DNA of 64,000 bases from Chitinophagaceae bacterium (GCA_022843585.1 JALHNJ010000001.1:868001-932000); one strand, 5' to 3'; positions 8,375 through 17,212 are shown, counted from the stretch's first letter. Translations and numbers: made by a program. The notes: generated by a model not told the origin, from the letters alone.

Positions 8375-9700
8375 ATGGGAATTATAAAAGACAGGTTTAA
8401 AGCCAAAGCTGACACAGTTGGAGCAGAGATAAAAGACCTGCTAAAAGAACACGGTAACAAAGTAATTGGTGAAGTTCAACTCTCGCAGGTGTTCCAGGGT
8501 ATGCGTGGCATTACCGGCCTTGTTACAGAAACTTCTTTACTGGATGCACAGGAAGGAATTCGTTTCCGTGGATATTCTATTCCTGAATTGCAGCAAAAAT
8601 TAACTAAAGCTCCCGGTGGGTCTGAACCATTGCCTGAAGGATTATTTTACTTAATGCTGGTAGGCGAGTTACCAACTGATGAGGATGTGCATCATATCAG
8701 TTCTGTTTGGCAAAGAAGAAGTCATGTACCCAATCATGTTTTTTCTACTATTGAGGCATTGCCATTAAGTACTCACCCGATGACACAGTTTGTAGTGGCG
8801 GTGATGGCTCTGCAAACAGAAAGCCAGTTCTCTAAAAAGTATGCAGCCGGCATGAGTAAAAAAGATTATTGGGAAGCAGTGTTTGATGATAGTATGGACC
8901 TGATCGCAAGATTACCCCGTGTAGCAGCTTATATTTATAGAAGAAAATACAAATTCGGCGAACATATTCAACCTAATGGGTTGCTTGACTGGGCTGGCAA
9001 CTTTGCCCACATGATGGGTTTTGAAGATGAAAGTTTTAAAGAGCTGATGCGTTTGTATATGACGATACATGCCGACCATGAAGGTGGTAATGTATCTGCA
9101 CATACTACGCATTTGGTTGGGTCTGCATTAAGCGATCCATATTTAAGTTATGCCGCTGGTATGAATGGTCTTGCGGGTCCTTTGCATGGATTAGCCAACC
9201 AGGAAGTAATTAAGTGGGTGTTTGAAATGCAGGAGCAATTAAAAACCGATGCCCCTACCAAAGATCAGATTGCAGAATATGTAAAACAAACTTTGAGTGA
9301 AGGGAAGGTGGTACCAGGTTATGGTCATGCAGTATTGCGTAAAACAGATCCTCGTTTTACAGCACAAATGGAGTTTGGTAAAAAGCATATGCCAGATGAT
9401 AAGTTGGTACAAACCATCTGGAATATTTATGAAACGGTGCCACCAATTTTACAATCACTCGGAAAAATTAAAAACCCCTGGCCAAATGTAGATGCACATA
9501 GTGGTGCGTTGCTGGTGCATTATGGTATGAAGGAGTTTGAATTTTACACCGTATTATTTGCAGTAAGCCGTTCATTAGGTGTATTAGCAAGTTTGTGTTG
9601 GGACAGAGCTTTAGGTTTTCCGCTGGAAAGACCGAAGTCGGTAACAACTGATCTGGTGAAGCAGTGGTTGGATGGGAAGGATAATATTTGGGGTGAGTAA
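8375..9700 (+). CDS. gltA: Citrate synthase (eukaryote-like Si type)
   Basis: 441 residues; condenses acetyl-CoA and oxaloacetate to citrate, the entry step of the TCA cycle. The catalytic regions are present: GPLHGLANQEV (first His), PGYGHAVLRKTDPR (second His) and NVDAHSGALLVHYG (Asp). The N-terminal part IGEVQLSQVFQGMRGITGLV and the length resemble the mitochondrial-type enzymes that Bacteroidota often carry, rather than the shorter bacterial form. It is monocistronic, with its own terminator 32 bp after the stop. The start ATG is well supported by the conserved length. Confidence 0.95.
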   Translation: MGIIKDRFKAKADTVGAEIKDLLKEHGNKVIGEVQLSQVFQGMRGITGLVTETSLLDAQEGIRFRGYSIPELQQKLTKAPGGSEPLPEGLFYLMLVGELPTDEDVHHISSVWQRRSHVPNHVFSTIEALPLSTHPMTQFVVAVMALQTESQFSKKYAAGMSKKDYWEAVFDDSMDLIARLPRVAAYIYRRKYKFGEHIQPNGLLDWAGNFAHMMGFEDESFKELMRLYMTIHADHEGGNVSAHTTHLVGSALSDPYLSYAAGMNGLAGPLHGLANQEVIKWVFEMQEQLKTDAPTKDQIAEYVKQTLSEGKVVPGYGHAVLRKTDPRFTAQMEFGKKHMPDDKLVQTIWNIYETVPPILQSLGKIKNPWPNVDAHSGALLVHYGMKEFEFYTVLFAVSRSLGVLASLCWDRALGFPLERPKSVTTDLVKQWLDGKDNIWGE

Positions 9701-9731
9701 GAAAAAGTAAAGAATCAAAATTTAAAAATAG

Positions 9732-9758
9732 ACTCCTCGCATGGCGGGGAGTTTTTTA
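9732..9758 (+). terminator. Rho-independent terminator after citrate synthase
   Basis: ACTCCTCGC (9732-9740) pairs with GCGGGGAGT (9744-9752) with one G.T pair across a 3-base loop, followed by TTTTTTATT. Confidence 0.85.
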
Positions 9759-9761
9759 TTA

Positions 9762-9830
9762 TACCAGCTTTCAGTTCTTTGGGCATCGTCCCTTGCGTCG
9801 CACCTGTCTGCCGACAGGCAGGCTCTTCAT
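9762..9830 (+). repeat. Dispersed intergenic repeat with TTGCGTCGCA core and CCTGTC palindrome
   Basis: Contains the exact core TTGCGTCGCA (9793-9802), then a palindrome CCTGTC-TGCC-GACAGG (9803-9818) related to the CCTGCC..GGCAGG family, then CTTCATC. Its GTTCTTTGGGCATCGTC stretch recurs at about 53300. It lies between convergent genes. Confidence 0.55.
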
Positions 9831-9854
9831 CAGCATATCATCGCCCATCTTTTT

Positions 9855-10727
9855 TTATTTGCCAGCCGATGGATATAACAACCGTAATGCATTGAACACC
9901 GCCTGGTGCGATATGGTAGCATGATCTTCTTGTGGCAGGTAATCAAAATGGACGTTTAGACTTTTACTTTTTGTACTTCTTAGTTTTTCTACTAATAAGT
10001 TGGCATCTACTTCCATTACATGTGGAATAGCACTGGGAGCTAAACCTTCTTTGCCAACGCCAATGTACACATCGATTGGTTGTGTAAATGATGATTCTAA
10101 AATCGGTGAATTTTGTTTTAATAAAGAAGCATCATCCCACCAGAGGCTGGGACTTACAATAATATATTTATTGAACAGGCTTGGTTTCTTTAATAATATT
10201 TCAGTTGCTAATAAACCGCCGAGTGATTGACCGATCAATGTTTTGGTTTGATTGCCTTTATAAGTTTTTTCGATATAGGGTTGTAATTCTTTTTCGATAA
10301 AGGCAATAAAATTGTCAGACTTGCCGGCGGTTGGATATCTTTTTTTATCGTCTTCAATCGTAGTGGGATAAGCAAAATCTCTTTTCCGGTCTGTATTGGC
10401 AATACCAACAACGATGGATGACGGCACCCGGTTGATCCAGGAGAAATTATTGAATTGTACTAACCCAACAATATGTATAAAATCTTCATCGGCTCCGCCG
10501 TCTAATAAATAAATGACCGGATACTTTACCGTATCATTTTTATTATAACCTTCCGGAAAATAAATATTGATGGCTCTTTTTTCTTTTAGTAAAGTGGATT
10601 GAATTTCATCGGTAATACCGAGGACGAAGGGTTTGGCGTTGTCTTTTTTCGGTATTGAATTGTTTGTCTGTGATGAAGTTTGGGTGACAAACAATAGAAT
10701 AAGAAAAGAAATTAATACTGACCTCAT
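9855..10727 (-). CDS. Secreted alpha/beta-hydrolase of the esterase-D / BesA-like family
   Basis: 290 residues with a signal peptide (1-19, MRSVLISFLILLFVTQTSS). An N-terminal KRAINIYFPEGYN and VKYPVIYLLDGG match the putative esterase family that includes ferri-siderophore esterases and feruloyl esterases. The nucleophile elbow is GQSLGG; a late Asp (YIGVGKEG region) and His (EDHATISH) complete the likely triad. It would hydrolyse an ester in the periplasm, but no siderophore gene is near, so the substrate is open. It follows the DUF4259-like gene by 12 bp, which implies co-transcription. Confidence 0.78.
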   Translation of the reverse strand: MRSVLISFLILLFVTQTSSQTNNSIPKKDNAKPFVLGITDEIQSTLLKEKRAINIYFPEGYNKNDTVKYPVIYLLDGGADEDFIHIVGLVQFNNFSWINRVPSSIVVGIANTDRKRDFAYPTTIEDDKKRYPTAGKSDNFIAFIEKELQPYIEKTYKGNQTKTLIGQSLGGLLATEILLKKPSLFNKYIIVSPSLWWDDASLLKQNSPILESSFTQPIDVYIGVGKEGLAPSAIPHVMEVDANLLVEKLRSTKSKSLNVHFDYLPQEDHATISHQAVFNALRLLYPSAGK

Positions 10728-10739
10728 TTTAATTACGTT

Positions 10740-11594
10740 TTATTTCTTCCAAAGATCGGTAATCCAGCTTTTGGATATTTTAATATAATCTGATAATTGA
10801 AATGATGCTTTTGCCCTTGGCACATTGTCGACTAAATACATATTTGCCCATTGAATCAGAAATGACCATGGGGCTGCTCCATAGCTAATGAACTTTTTTT
10901 CATAATTCTCTTTTACTACAACTTCACCTAGTTTAATGAATGTCTTAATTATTTCTTTATGTTTAGAATTTGTATATGAGCTTATTGCTGGCTTAACTGT
11001 ACTTTCATTTTGATTTAATGGCTTCGTAAGAACTTTTGATTTCAAAACATCCTCTAAAGTTGGTACTTCGGGTTTATTTACATCTGTATTTAGAATCAAG
11101 GCAAAATAATAATCTGCATTAAGAATTTCTTCTAAAATAATAACAGCAGAGTAATTCCCATTTTTCAAGGGAAATGCAAATACACTGCCTTTTGGAAGAA
11201 TTGATTCTGGCGCTATTTTATTCCTAATCTTTCTTGGCTTGGGGTTAGGATTCTGAAGTTTTACTTTGAGCTTAATAAGCTCAATTTTTCTTTTCTGTAA
11301 ACTTTTTTCGTCAGCATCACTTTCACGCCAAACTCTAATACTGATGTTTTGGTCAACTATTTTTTCTGCAATTTCTTTAACGTCGTGGTCCAGTTGCCCA
11401 ATTTGCCATTGTAATAGTGCAAGTGTTAGCCAAAAATCTGTATTCTCTGCTATATCATTGCCTTCTAGAAATTGCGTTTCAATTTCTTTCCGTATTTCCG
11501 GTTGTGTTTTCCCTTTGTCAAAAAGGTTGAAGAATAAGTCCTTGATGTCTGCTGAGGTGTCATTTGATAATATTGCGGTTCCCCAGTGTCCCAT
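10740..11594 (-). CDS. DUF4259-like protein with an Imm26-like middle segment, function unknown
   Basis: 284 residues, no signal peptide or membrane segment, so probably cytoplasmic. The N-terminus MGHWGTAILSNDTSADI resembles DUF4259 proteins (WGT..xNDxAAD). The stretch LPKGSVFAFPLKNGNYSAVIILEE (about 135-158) resembles immunity-type proteins such as Imm26, which begin with a G-x-V-F-A-I-P-L strand. Between them lies a lysine-rich helical segment. Both resemblances are from memory of patterns and neither is strong. No toxin gene is next to it. It is the first gene of a two-gene unit with the esterase. The protein is real-looking (long, intact, good start), but its role is unknown. Confidence 0.6.
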   Translation of the reverse strand: MGHWGTAILSNDTSADIKDLFFNLFDKGKTQPEIRKEIETQFLEGNDIAENTDFWLTLALLQWQIGQLDHDVKEIAEKIVDQNISIRVWRESDADEKSLQKRKIELIKLKVKLQNPNPKPRKIRNKIAPESILPKGSVFAFPLKNGNYSAVIILEEILNADYYFALILNTDVNKPEVPTLEDVLKSKVLTKPLNQNESTVKPAISSYTNSKHKEIIKTFIKLGEVVVKENYEKKFISYGAAPWSFLIQWANMYLVDNVPRAKASFQLSDYIKISKSWITDLWKK

Positions 11595-11682
11595 TAAAAT
11601 TCATAATATTTTTGGATGAGTATTAGTTTTTTACTTGGGCGAATATACGAACATAGATTTTTTGAGTTAAATTATGCTCTTG

Positions 11683-11755
11683 CCAAATGCCGAGTAGTGA
11701 AAAGAACGTACAAGTGTGCGACGCAAATGGGCTGATAGTAGTATTGCTGCTGGGA
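11683..11755 (-). repeat. Dispersed intergenic repeat with TTGCGTCGCA core
   Basis: On the minus strand: CCAGCAGCAATACTACTATCA, then TTGCGTCGCACACTTGTACGTT (core 11717-11726), then CACTACTCGGCATTTGG. Same word order as the copies at 17108, 27076 and 41583. It lies between the DUF4259-like start and the transporter terminator. Confidence 0.7.
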
Positions 11756-11766
11756 TATAAATAAAA

Positions 11767-11790
11767 AAACTCCCCAATAATGAGGAGTTT
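11767..11790 (-). terminator. Terminator of the galacturonate catabolic operon
   Basis: AAACTCC (11767-11773) and GGAGTTT (11784-11790) form the stem; on the minus strand it is followed by TTTTAT-type sequence (the A-run 11763-11769). It lies 26 bp after the transporter stop codon at 11816. Confidence 0.75.
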
Positions 11791-11815
11791 AAAATATGAG
11801 AATGGTTAGAAAGTA

Positions 11816-13186
11816 TTATAGATCTGTAATTGGTTTATATTTTGGTACCAATGCCTTCATAACAAACCAGGCAATTAAATATGCAACAGCACAAAACGTA
11901 AACATAATCGTATAGCCGGTTTGTATATGGCCGAGTGCTTTGTAATGATCGAATAATGAACCGCCGATTTTTGAGATGGCTACACCGCCCAATCCGCCAG
12001 CCATGCCACCAATACCAACTACAGAAGCCACTGCTTTTTTCGGGAACATATCAGACACCGTAGTGAATATATTGGCACTCCATGCCTGGTGTGCTGATGC
12101 GCCAATACCAATTAATATTACCGGCACCCAGAATGAAATATAGCCAAATGGTTGTGCTGCTAATACAACTAATGGAATAATAGCAATCAACAGCATCGCT
12201 TTCATTCTTCCATCATACGGATTATAGCCTTTGTTGATGAAGTAAGTAGGGAAGTATCCACCACCAATACTGCCGAACATCGTCATACTATATAATACGG
12301 CTAATGGAAGCATGATCTCTTTACCTGTCATGCCATATTGCGCATCGAGATATTTTGGTAGCCAAAATAAGAAGAACCACCATACTCCATCGGTCATCAT
12401 TTTGCCAAAAGCAAATGCCCATGTTTGTTTGTAGCCTAATAGTTTAACCCAGGAAACTTTCGCTGCTTTTTCATTGGTGTTTTCGCTAAACGGTTCATCT
12501 TCTTTATCACTTTCGATATAGGCCAACTCAGTAGCTGAAAGTCTTTTTTGCTGGCGGGGAATAGCATAATAGATTTTCCAGAATAACAACCAGATAAATC
12601 CAATAGCACCAATTAATAAGAAGGCGGTCTGCCAGTTCCATGTTTCAGCGATCCATGGAACAGTAAGCGGTGCCAGTATTGCTCCAACGTTTGCACCTGA
12701 ATTAAAAATACCCGTTGCAAATGATCGTTCTTTTTTAGGAAAATATTCGGCGGTGGCTTTGATGGCTGCGGGAAAGTTACCTGCTTCTCCCAAACCTAAT
12801 ACCGCTCTTGCAACCATAAAACCTGCAATGGAAACTGGAACAGCACCAATACCGATCCATGCAAATACATCAGAAACACCACTGCCGATAGGTACTGCTA
12901 CTGCATGCATGATGGCACCAATAGACCAAATGATAATCGCCCAGGTAAAACCAGCTTTAGTTCCTAATTTGTCGATCAATCGTCCCGCAAAAAGCATGGA
13001 AATAGCATACACAAATTGGAATACGGAAGTAATGTTTGCATAATCAGAATTCGTCCATCCAAATTCTTTTGACAGATCGGGTGCTAATAAACTCAACACC
13101 TGTCGGTCAAGATAATTTACTGTTGTTGCGAAAAACAAAAGGGTGCAAATCGTCCACCTGTATTTTCCAATGGTTGCTTGGGTCAT
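11816..13186 (-). CDS. exuT: Hexuronate transporter of the MFS anion:cation symporter family (ExuT-like)
   Basis: 456 residues with about twelve membrane helices in two groups of six. The start region TVNYLDRQVLSLLAPDL is the classic first-helix signature of ACS-type uptake carriers (NYLDR), and RAVLGLGEAGNFPAAIKATAEYFPKKERSFATGIFNSG is the conserved helix 4-5 region of ExuT/glucarate transporters. It should import galacturonate or glucuronate with protons across the inner membrane. It is the last gene of the catabolic operon, 48 bp after the KDPG aldolase, which supports the substrate. Whether it takes monomers or short oligouronides is not visible. Confidence 0.85.
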   Translation of the reverse strand: MTQATIGKYRWTICTLLFFATTVNYLDRQVLSLLAPDLSKEFGWTNSDYANITSVFQFVYAISMLFAGRLIDKLGTKAGFTWAIIIWSIGAIMHAVAVPIGSGVSDVFAWIGIGAVPVSIAGFMVARAVLGLGEAGNFPAAIKATAEYFPKKERSFATGIFNSGANVGAILAPLTVPWIAETWNWQTAFLLIGAIGFIWLLFWKIYYAIPRQQKRLSATELAYIESDKEDEPFSENTNEKAAKVSWVKLLGYKQTWAFAFGKMMTDGVWWFFLFWLPKYLDAQYGMTGKEIMLPLAVLYSMTMFGSIGGGYFPTYFINKGYNPYDGRMKAMLLIAIIPLVVLAAQPFGYISFWVPVILIGIGASAHQAWSANIFTTVSDMFPKKAVASVVGIGGMAGGLGGVAISKIGGSLFDHYKALGHIQTGYTIMFTFCAVAYLIAWFVMKALVPKYKPITDL

Positions 13187-13234
13187 TTGGCAAGTATTTA
13201 GGCGTTTAAATGCTTAGAGAAAATTTGACAGCAT

Positions 13235-13897
13235 TTATTTTTTTATCGAGGCAATTGTTTCCAACACTTTTTTTGTTTCGGATTCCATCGTTGCATAATC
13301 TTTCGCTTCCATTAATTTTTTGCTGATAAGCTTGCTTCCCATACCAACGGCACATACACCAGCTTTGTACCAGCTTTCAATATTTTCTTTGGTTGTATCC
13401 ACGCCACCGGTGGGCATGAACAACAATTTTGGAAAAATATCTTTGATGGTGGTAAGAAATTCGGTGCCGAGCATATTGCCTGGAAATAGTTTAATAAATT
13501 TTAAACCGGCATTTTCTGCAGCAATAATTTCTGTTGGTGTCATACAACCGGGAGCATAGAAAATATCATTGGCTACTGCATAATCAGCTACATCTTTTAC
13601 AAAACCGGGACTTACTAAAAAGTCTGCCCCCGCAGCCAAATAATCATTGGCTTGCTGCATATTTTTAATAGTACCTACACCTAGCAAAATACCGGGCATT
13701 TCAGCATTTCTTACTTCCACCATCTTTTTGAAATTGCTTAACGCAGCTTCACCACGGTTGGTGTATTCAACTGCTTTGATGCCAGCTTTGTAAATAGCTC
13801 TTAATACATCAACACTTATTTCTTCACTTGGGTTAAAATATAAAGGCAATATACCTTGTTCTACTATTGCGTCTGTTATTTGTTGTGTCTTGCTCAT
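13235..13897 (-). CDS. eda: 2-dehydro-3-deoxy-phosphogluconate (KDPG) aldolase
   Basis: 220 residues, class I aldolase that splits KDPG to pyruvate and glyceraldehyde-3-phosphate, the last step of the galacturonate route. Schiff-base Lys136 lies in GLKFIKLFPGN; the general acid-base Glu44 lies in KAVEYTNRG; GTIKNMQQAN, SPGFV and MPTGGV supply the phosphate-binding and barrel strands. It may also act on 4-hydroxy-2-oxoglutarate, as family members do. It lies 36 bp after the YhcH-like gene and 48 bp before the transporter. Confidence 0.93.
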   Translation of the reverse strand: MSKTQQITDAIVEQGILPLYFNPSEEISVDVLRAIYKAGIKAVEYTNRGEAALSNFKKMVEVRNAEMPGILLGVGTIKNMQQANDYLAAGADFLVSPGFVKDVADYAVANDIFYAPGCMTPTEIIAAENAGLKFIKLFPGNMLGTEFLTTIKDIFPKLLFMPTGGVDTTKENIESWYKAGVCAVGMGSKLISKKLMEAKDYATMESETKKVLETIASIKK

Positions 13898-13933
13898 ATA
13901 GTTTTTTTACTACAGAAAACTTTGATTTGAGGG

Positions 13934-14383
13934 TTACTTTTTAACTTTTATTACTAGTTTCTTAATTTCCCCTTCCCCGATCATCGGGGCATGCACATCT
14001 TCGGGAAAGAAAATTGCAAATTGTCCGTTGGTCAATTGAAAATACATATCCGGTTGTTCATGATACAACTGTACATCTTTCTCCGGGTTGTAACCGCCAT
14101 TTTCTACTACACATTTTTCTCTCGGCTTCCAGCCAATCGTTTCCACCCCATTAATGCAAAGCTGTATATCAATATTATTATTATGACATTCAAACTTCGC
14201 TACGGATGCTTCCGCCGCCACGCCGGGCTTATTAGAAAAAATAGCTTTCAATCCTTCTGAAATATCTGACTTGCCATCCGGTGCATTTGTCAAATCTGTT
14301 TGTTTGATGTATTCAAACGCCTTTGCAAACAATGGATGCAAAGAAAAATACTTCGAAGCATTTGCTAATGTATCTACAATCAT
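13934..14383 (-). CDS. YhcH/YjgK/YiaL-family cupin-like protein
   Basis: 149 residues, no signal peptide, cytoplasmic. Typical family features are MIVDTLANASKYFSLHPLF at the start, the central GVETIGWKPR, then EQPDMYFQLTNGQFAIFFPEDVHAPMIGEG with the Glu/His residues that bind metal in the family's beta-barrel fold. E. coli relatives sit in sialate (YhcH) and diketogulonate (YiaL) operons and are thought to handle anomers or isomers of acidic sugars. Here it lies between kdgK and the KDPG aldolase, so a uronate mutarotase or linearising role is plausible. That is inference. Confidence 0.85.
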   Translation of the reverse strand: MIVDTLANASKYFSLHPLFAKAFEYIKQTDLTNAPDGKSDISEGLKAIFSNKPGVAAEASVAKFECHNNNIDIQLCINGVETIGWKPREKCVVENGGYNPEKDVQLYHEQPDMYFQLTNGQFAIFFPEDVHAPMIGEGEIKKLVIKVKK

Positions 14384-14423
14384 ATTATTCTGCTTTAAGA
14401 AAAATTAAAACTTTAGTGAGATG

Positions 14424-14474
14424 ACTCCGAACTTGCCTTCCGGCAGGCAGGCTAAGGACTCTGAACTCCGAACT
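14424..14474. repeat. CCTGCC-type palindrome between 10-bp direct repeats
   Basis: TGCCT (14434-14438) and AGGCA (14445-14449) form the short palindrome TGCCTTCCGGCAGGCA. The word ACTCCGAACT flanks it on both sides (14424-14433 and 14465-14474), the second copy covering the kdgK stop codon. It belongs with the similar palindromes at 9803, 19109 and 41600. Confidence 0.45.
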
Positions 14475-15498
14475 ATCTCTGCACTCTTCCACTTCCATCA
14501 CCCTTCATCAGATCCTTCACATCACTAAGCGTTGCATGATTCAAATCTCCCGGAATAGTGTGTTTGATAGCAGATGCAGCTACACCAAATTCTGCCGCTT
14601 CAGGCATTGGCATACCTGTAACCAATCCATAAATTAATCCACTGGCAAATGAATCACCACTACCCACACGGTCAACTATGCGAATATTGTATTGCTTGGT
14701 GTGATAAAATTCAGTGCCATCATATACTAAAGCACTCCATCCATTATCGCTAGCACTATGGCTTTCTCTTAAGGAAGAAGCGATGAATTTGAAACCGAAT
14801 TTCGCTTTCATTTGCTGGAACACATCTTTAAAACCATCCAGGTTTAATTCACCTTTGGTTACATCGGTATTTGCTGCTTTAAAACCTAAACATAGATCAG
14901 CATCTTCTTCGTTGCCGATACATACATCAACAAATTCGCAAAGACAAGTCATTACTTCCCGTGCTTTTTCTTTTGTCCATAATTTTTTACGGAAATTCAG
15001 ATCTATACTGGTAGTAATGCCTTTAGCTTTTGCAGCTTTTAAAGCAGCTAATGTAAGCGCAGCAGCTTTATCGCTTAGTGCCGGAGTAATACCAGTGGTA
15101 TGAAACCAATCAGCACCATCTAATATTTTATCAAAATCAAATTCACTTATTTCTACCTCTGCAATAGAAGCATGAGCCCTATCGTAAACAACTTGCGATG
15201 CTCTCATCGATGCACCGGTTTCTAAAAAGTAGATACCTAATCTTTCACCACCTCTGGCGATGAACTGTGTATCTACACCATAACGGCGCAAATGGTTAAT
15301 AGCAGATTGACCAATTGGATTATTGGGCACTTTGGTTACAAAAGTTCCATTGAGACCATAATTACATAAAGCTGCCGCTACGTTCGCTTCCCCACCGCCA
15401 TAAGTAATATCAAATGTATCGGCCTGTACAAAACGTTTGAAATCGGGAGTTGACAAGCGCAACATTATTTCTCCCATCGTTACTACTTTCTTTGACAT
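14473..15498 (-). CDS. kdgK: 2-dehydro-3-deoxygluconokinase (PfkB family)
   Basis: 341 residues. Phosphorylates 2-keto-3-deoxygluconate (KDG) to KDPG with ATP. PfkB signatures are visible: TYGGGEANVAAALCNYG near the N-terminus, FHTTGITPAL, SIDLNFRKKLW, GNEEDADLCLG, and the C-terminal anion-hole motif RVGSGDSFASGLIYGL with catalytic Asp. The genes around it supply the steps before (UxaA) and after (KDPG aldolase), so KDG is a well-supported substrate. Its 141-bp upstream spacer carries a cluster of LacI-type palindromes, so it probably starts its own transcript with the YhcH-like gene, the aldolase and the transporter. Confidence 0.92.
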   Translation of the reverse strand: MSKKVVTMGEIMLRLSTPDFKRFVQADTFDITYGGGEANVAAALCNYGLNGTFVTKVPNNPIGQSAINHLRRYGVDTQFIARGGERLGIYFLETGASMRASQVVYDRAHASIAEVEISEFDFDKILDGADWFHTTGITPALSDKAAALTLAALKAAKAKGITTSIDLNFRKKLWTKEKAREVMTCLCEFVDVCIGNEEDADLCLGFKAANTDVTKGELNLDGFKDVFQQMKAKFGFKFIASSLRESHSASDNGWSALVYDGTEFYHTKQYNIRIVDRVGSGDSFASGLIYGLVTGMPMPEAAEFGVAASAIKHTIPGDLNHATLSDVKDLMKGDGSGRVQR

Positions 15499-15583
15499 GT
15501 TCTTATAGTTTATTATTTATTATTGAATTGGTTGAAAGATACGTTAAGCCCCGATAAAGCAGGCTTTTCAACCCTTCTTTATT

Positions 15584-15621
15584 ACCGGTATCGTTACCGG
15601 AAGCGTTCCGGTATCGTTGCC
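15584..15621. promoter_or_regulatory. LacI-type operator cluster upstream of kdgK
   Basis: CCGGTATCGTTACCGG (15585-15600) is a 16-bp palindrome with perfect 6-bp arms and centre TCGT. Its left 14 bases recur as CCGGTATCGTTGCC at 15608-15621, 23 bp further on. TACCGGAA-GCG-TTCCGGTA (15595-15613) forms a third, overlapping palindrome. The cluster is 86-123 bp upstream of the kdgK start. Matching words occur before susC and before the GH28 fusion gene. Confidence 0.65.
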
Positions 15622-15639
15622 AGTCATTTTTATTCTTTC

Positions 15640-17082
15640 TTATTTGTTGCTAGTCACTGAAGCTGCCGGTTGCTCATCCAACTGCCAATTGAAATAATTC
15701 TTCGCATTGTTGAAACAAATATCCTGGATTACTTTTCCGATCCATTCTATATCATTCGGTAACTCACCATTTTCTACTTCTTCGCCAAACATATTGCATA
15801 ATAATCTTCTGAAATATTCATGACGGGGAAATGATAGAAAACTACGACTGTCCGTTAGCATTCCGATAAATCGACTCAGCAATCCCATATTACTTAAGGC
15901 ATTGATCTGTCTTGTCATTCCATCTTTCTGATCCAGGAACCACCACGCAGAGCCCCATTGAATTTTTCCAGCAGCAGTACCATCATTAAAATTGCCGATC
16001 ATAGTTGCAAACAATTCATTATCGGCGGGATTCAAATTATAGATAATCGTTTTAGCCAACGTATTATTCTTATCAAGACGATTCAAAAATTTAGACAAAG
16101 TTTTAGCCTGAGAAAAATCGCCGATGCTATCCCAACCAGTATCAGGGCCTAGTTGTTGCAACATGCGACTATTATTATTGCGTAATGCCCCAAGATGGTA
16201 TTGCTGCACAAAACCTTTTTCATGATCCCACTCGGCAAATGTAACCAGCATGGCCGATTTGAATTTCCGGTTTTCTTCCAACGATAAAGAACCACCTGAA
16301 CGGATCTTAGCAAAAATGCCAGCTATTTCAGTAGCCGTATAATCTTCTGCATAAATCTCTTCCAGTCCGTGGTCGCTTACACGACAATTATTAGCAACAA
16401 AATAAGTATGCCGTTTTTTCAACGCAGCCAGGTAATCATTATACGTACTGATGGAAACATCAGCGGCTTTTTCTAATCCGGTCAAATAATTATTAAAGCC
16501 GTTTGCATCATCCACATTCATTGCCTTATCCGGACGAAATGCAGGTAATACTTTTACCGACCAATTTTCATTTTCTATCTGCTGATGATATTGGAGATTA
16601 TCAACAGGATCATCCGTAGTGCAAATGAGCTTCACATTCATCTTTTCCAGCAAACCTCTTACGCTAAATTCTTTTGTTTGCAGTTTTGTCGATGTTTCTT
16701 CGTACACTTTCTTCGCTGTATCGGCATTTAAAATATCATGTACGTCGAAATAACGTTGTAATTCTAAATGCGTCCAGTGATACAACGGATTTCTTAATGT
16801 ATAAGGAACCGTTGCTGACCAGGCCCGGAATTTTTCCCAATCTGTTTTATCACCGGTAATGTATGCTTCTTCCACACCATTGGCCCGCATAGCTCTCCAT
16901 TTGTAATGATCGCCATAGAGCCAGACTTTGGTAATGTTCTCAAACGTTTTATCTTCTGCCACTTCATTTGGCGGCAGGTGATTGTGATAATCTATAATGG
17001 ACATGTCTTTCGCATACTCATGATACAAACGTTGTGCTGTTGCATTCGACAGCAAAAAATTTTCATCGAGAAATTGTTTCAT
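15640..17082 (-). CDS. uxaC: Glucuronate/galacturonate isomerase UxaC
   Basis: 480 residues, close to the family's usual length. Converts D-galacturonate to D-tagaturonate (and glucuronate to fructuronate) in the cytoplasm. Signatures: IIDYHNHLPPNEVAED near the N-terminus with the paired His of the amidohydrolase-like fold, WLYGDHYKWRAMRANGV, CTTDDPVDNLQYH, and the C-terminal WWFLDQKDGM and GMLTDSRSFLSFPRHEYFRRLLC. It lies 130 bp downstream of uxaA with a dispersed repeat between them, and 141 bp before kdgK. All conserved segments are intact. Confidence 0.95.
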   Translation of the reverse strand: MKQFLDENFLLSNATAQRLYHEYAKDMSIIDYHNHLPPNEVAEDKTFENITKVWLYGDHYKWRAMRANGVEEAYITGDKTDWEKFRAWSATVPYTLRNPLYHWTHLELQRYFDVHDILNADTAKKVYEETSTKLQTKEFSVRGLLEKMNVKLICTTDDPVDNLQYHQQIENENWSVKVLPAFRPDKAMNVDDANGFNNYLTGLEKAADVSISTYNDYLAALKKRHTYFVANNCRVSDHGLEEIYAEDYTATEIAGIFAKIRSGGSLSLEENRKFKSAMLVTFAEWDHEKGFVQQYHLGALRNNNSRMLQQLGPDTGWDSIGDFSQAKTLSKFLNRLDKNNTLAKTIIYNLNPADNELFATMIGNFNDGTAAGKIQWGSAWWFLDQKDGMTRQINALSNMGLLSRFIGMLTDSRSFLSFPRHEYFRRLLCNMFGEEVENGELPNDIEWIGKVIQDICFNNAKNYFNWQLDEQPAASVTSNK

Positions 17083-17107
17083 ACAATTCTTTTTAAAATA
17101 TTTATGT

Positions 17108-17183
17108 AACCAGCTACATTACTACTATCATCTTCGTTGCGTCGCAATCTTCAACGTTTTGTAATTCTACTCTGCATTTGCGA
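17108..17183 (+). repeat. Dispersed intergenic repeat with TTGCGTCGCA core
   Basis: Reads ACCAGCTACATTACTACTATCA, then TTGCGTCGCA (17137-17146), CTTCAACGTTTTGTAATTC and TACTCTGCATTTGCG. Same word order as the copies near 313, 11683, 27076 and 41583. It occupies the uxaC-uxaA spacer. Confidence 0.7.
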
Positions 17184-17212
17184 ACACCTGGTTCCCAATT
17201 ATTAATTCTTAA

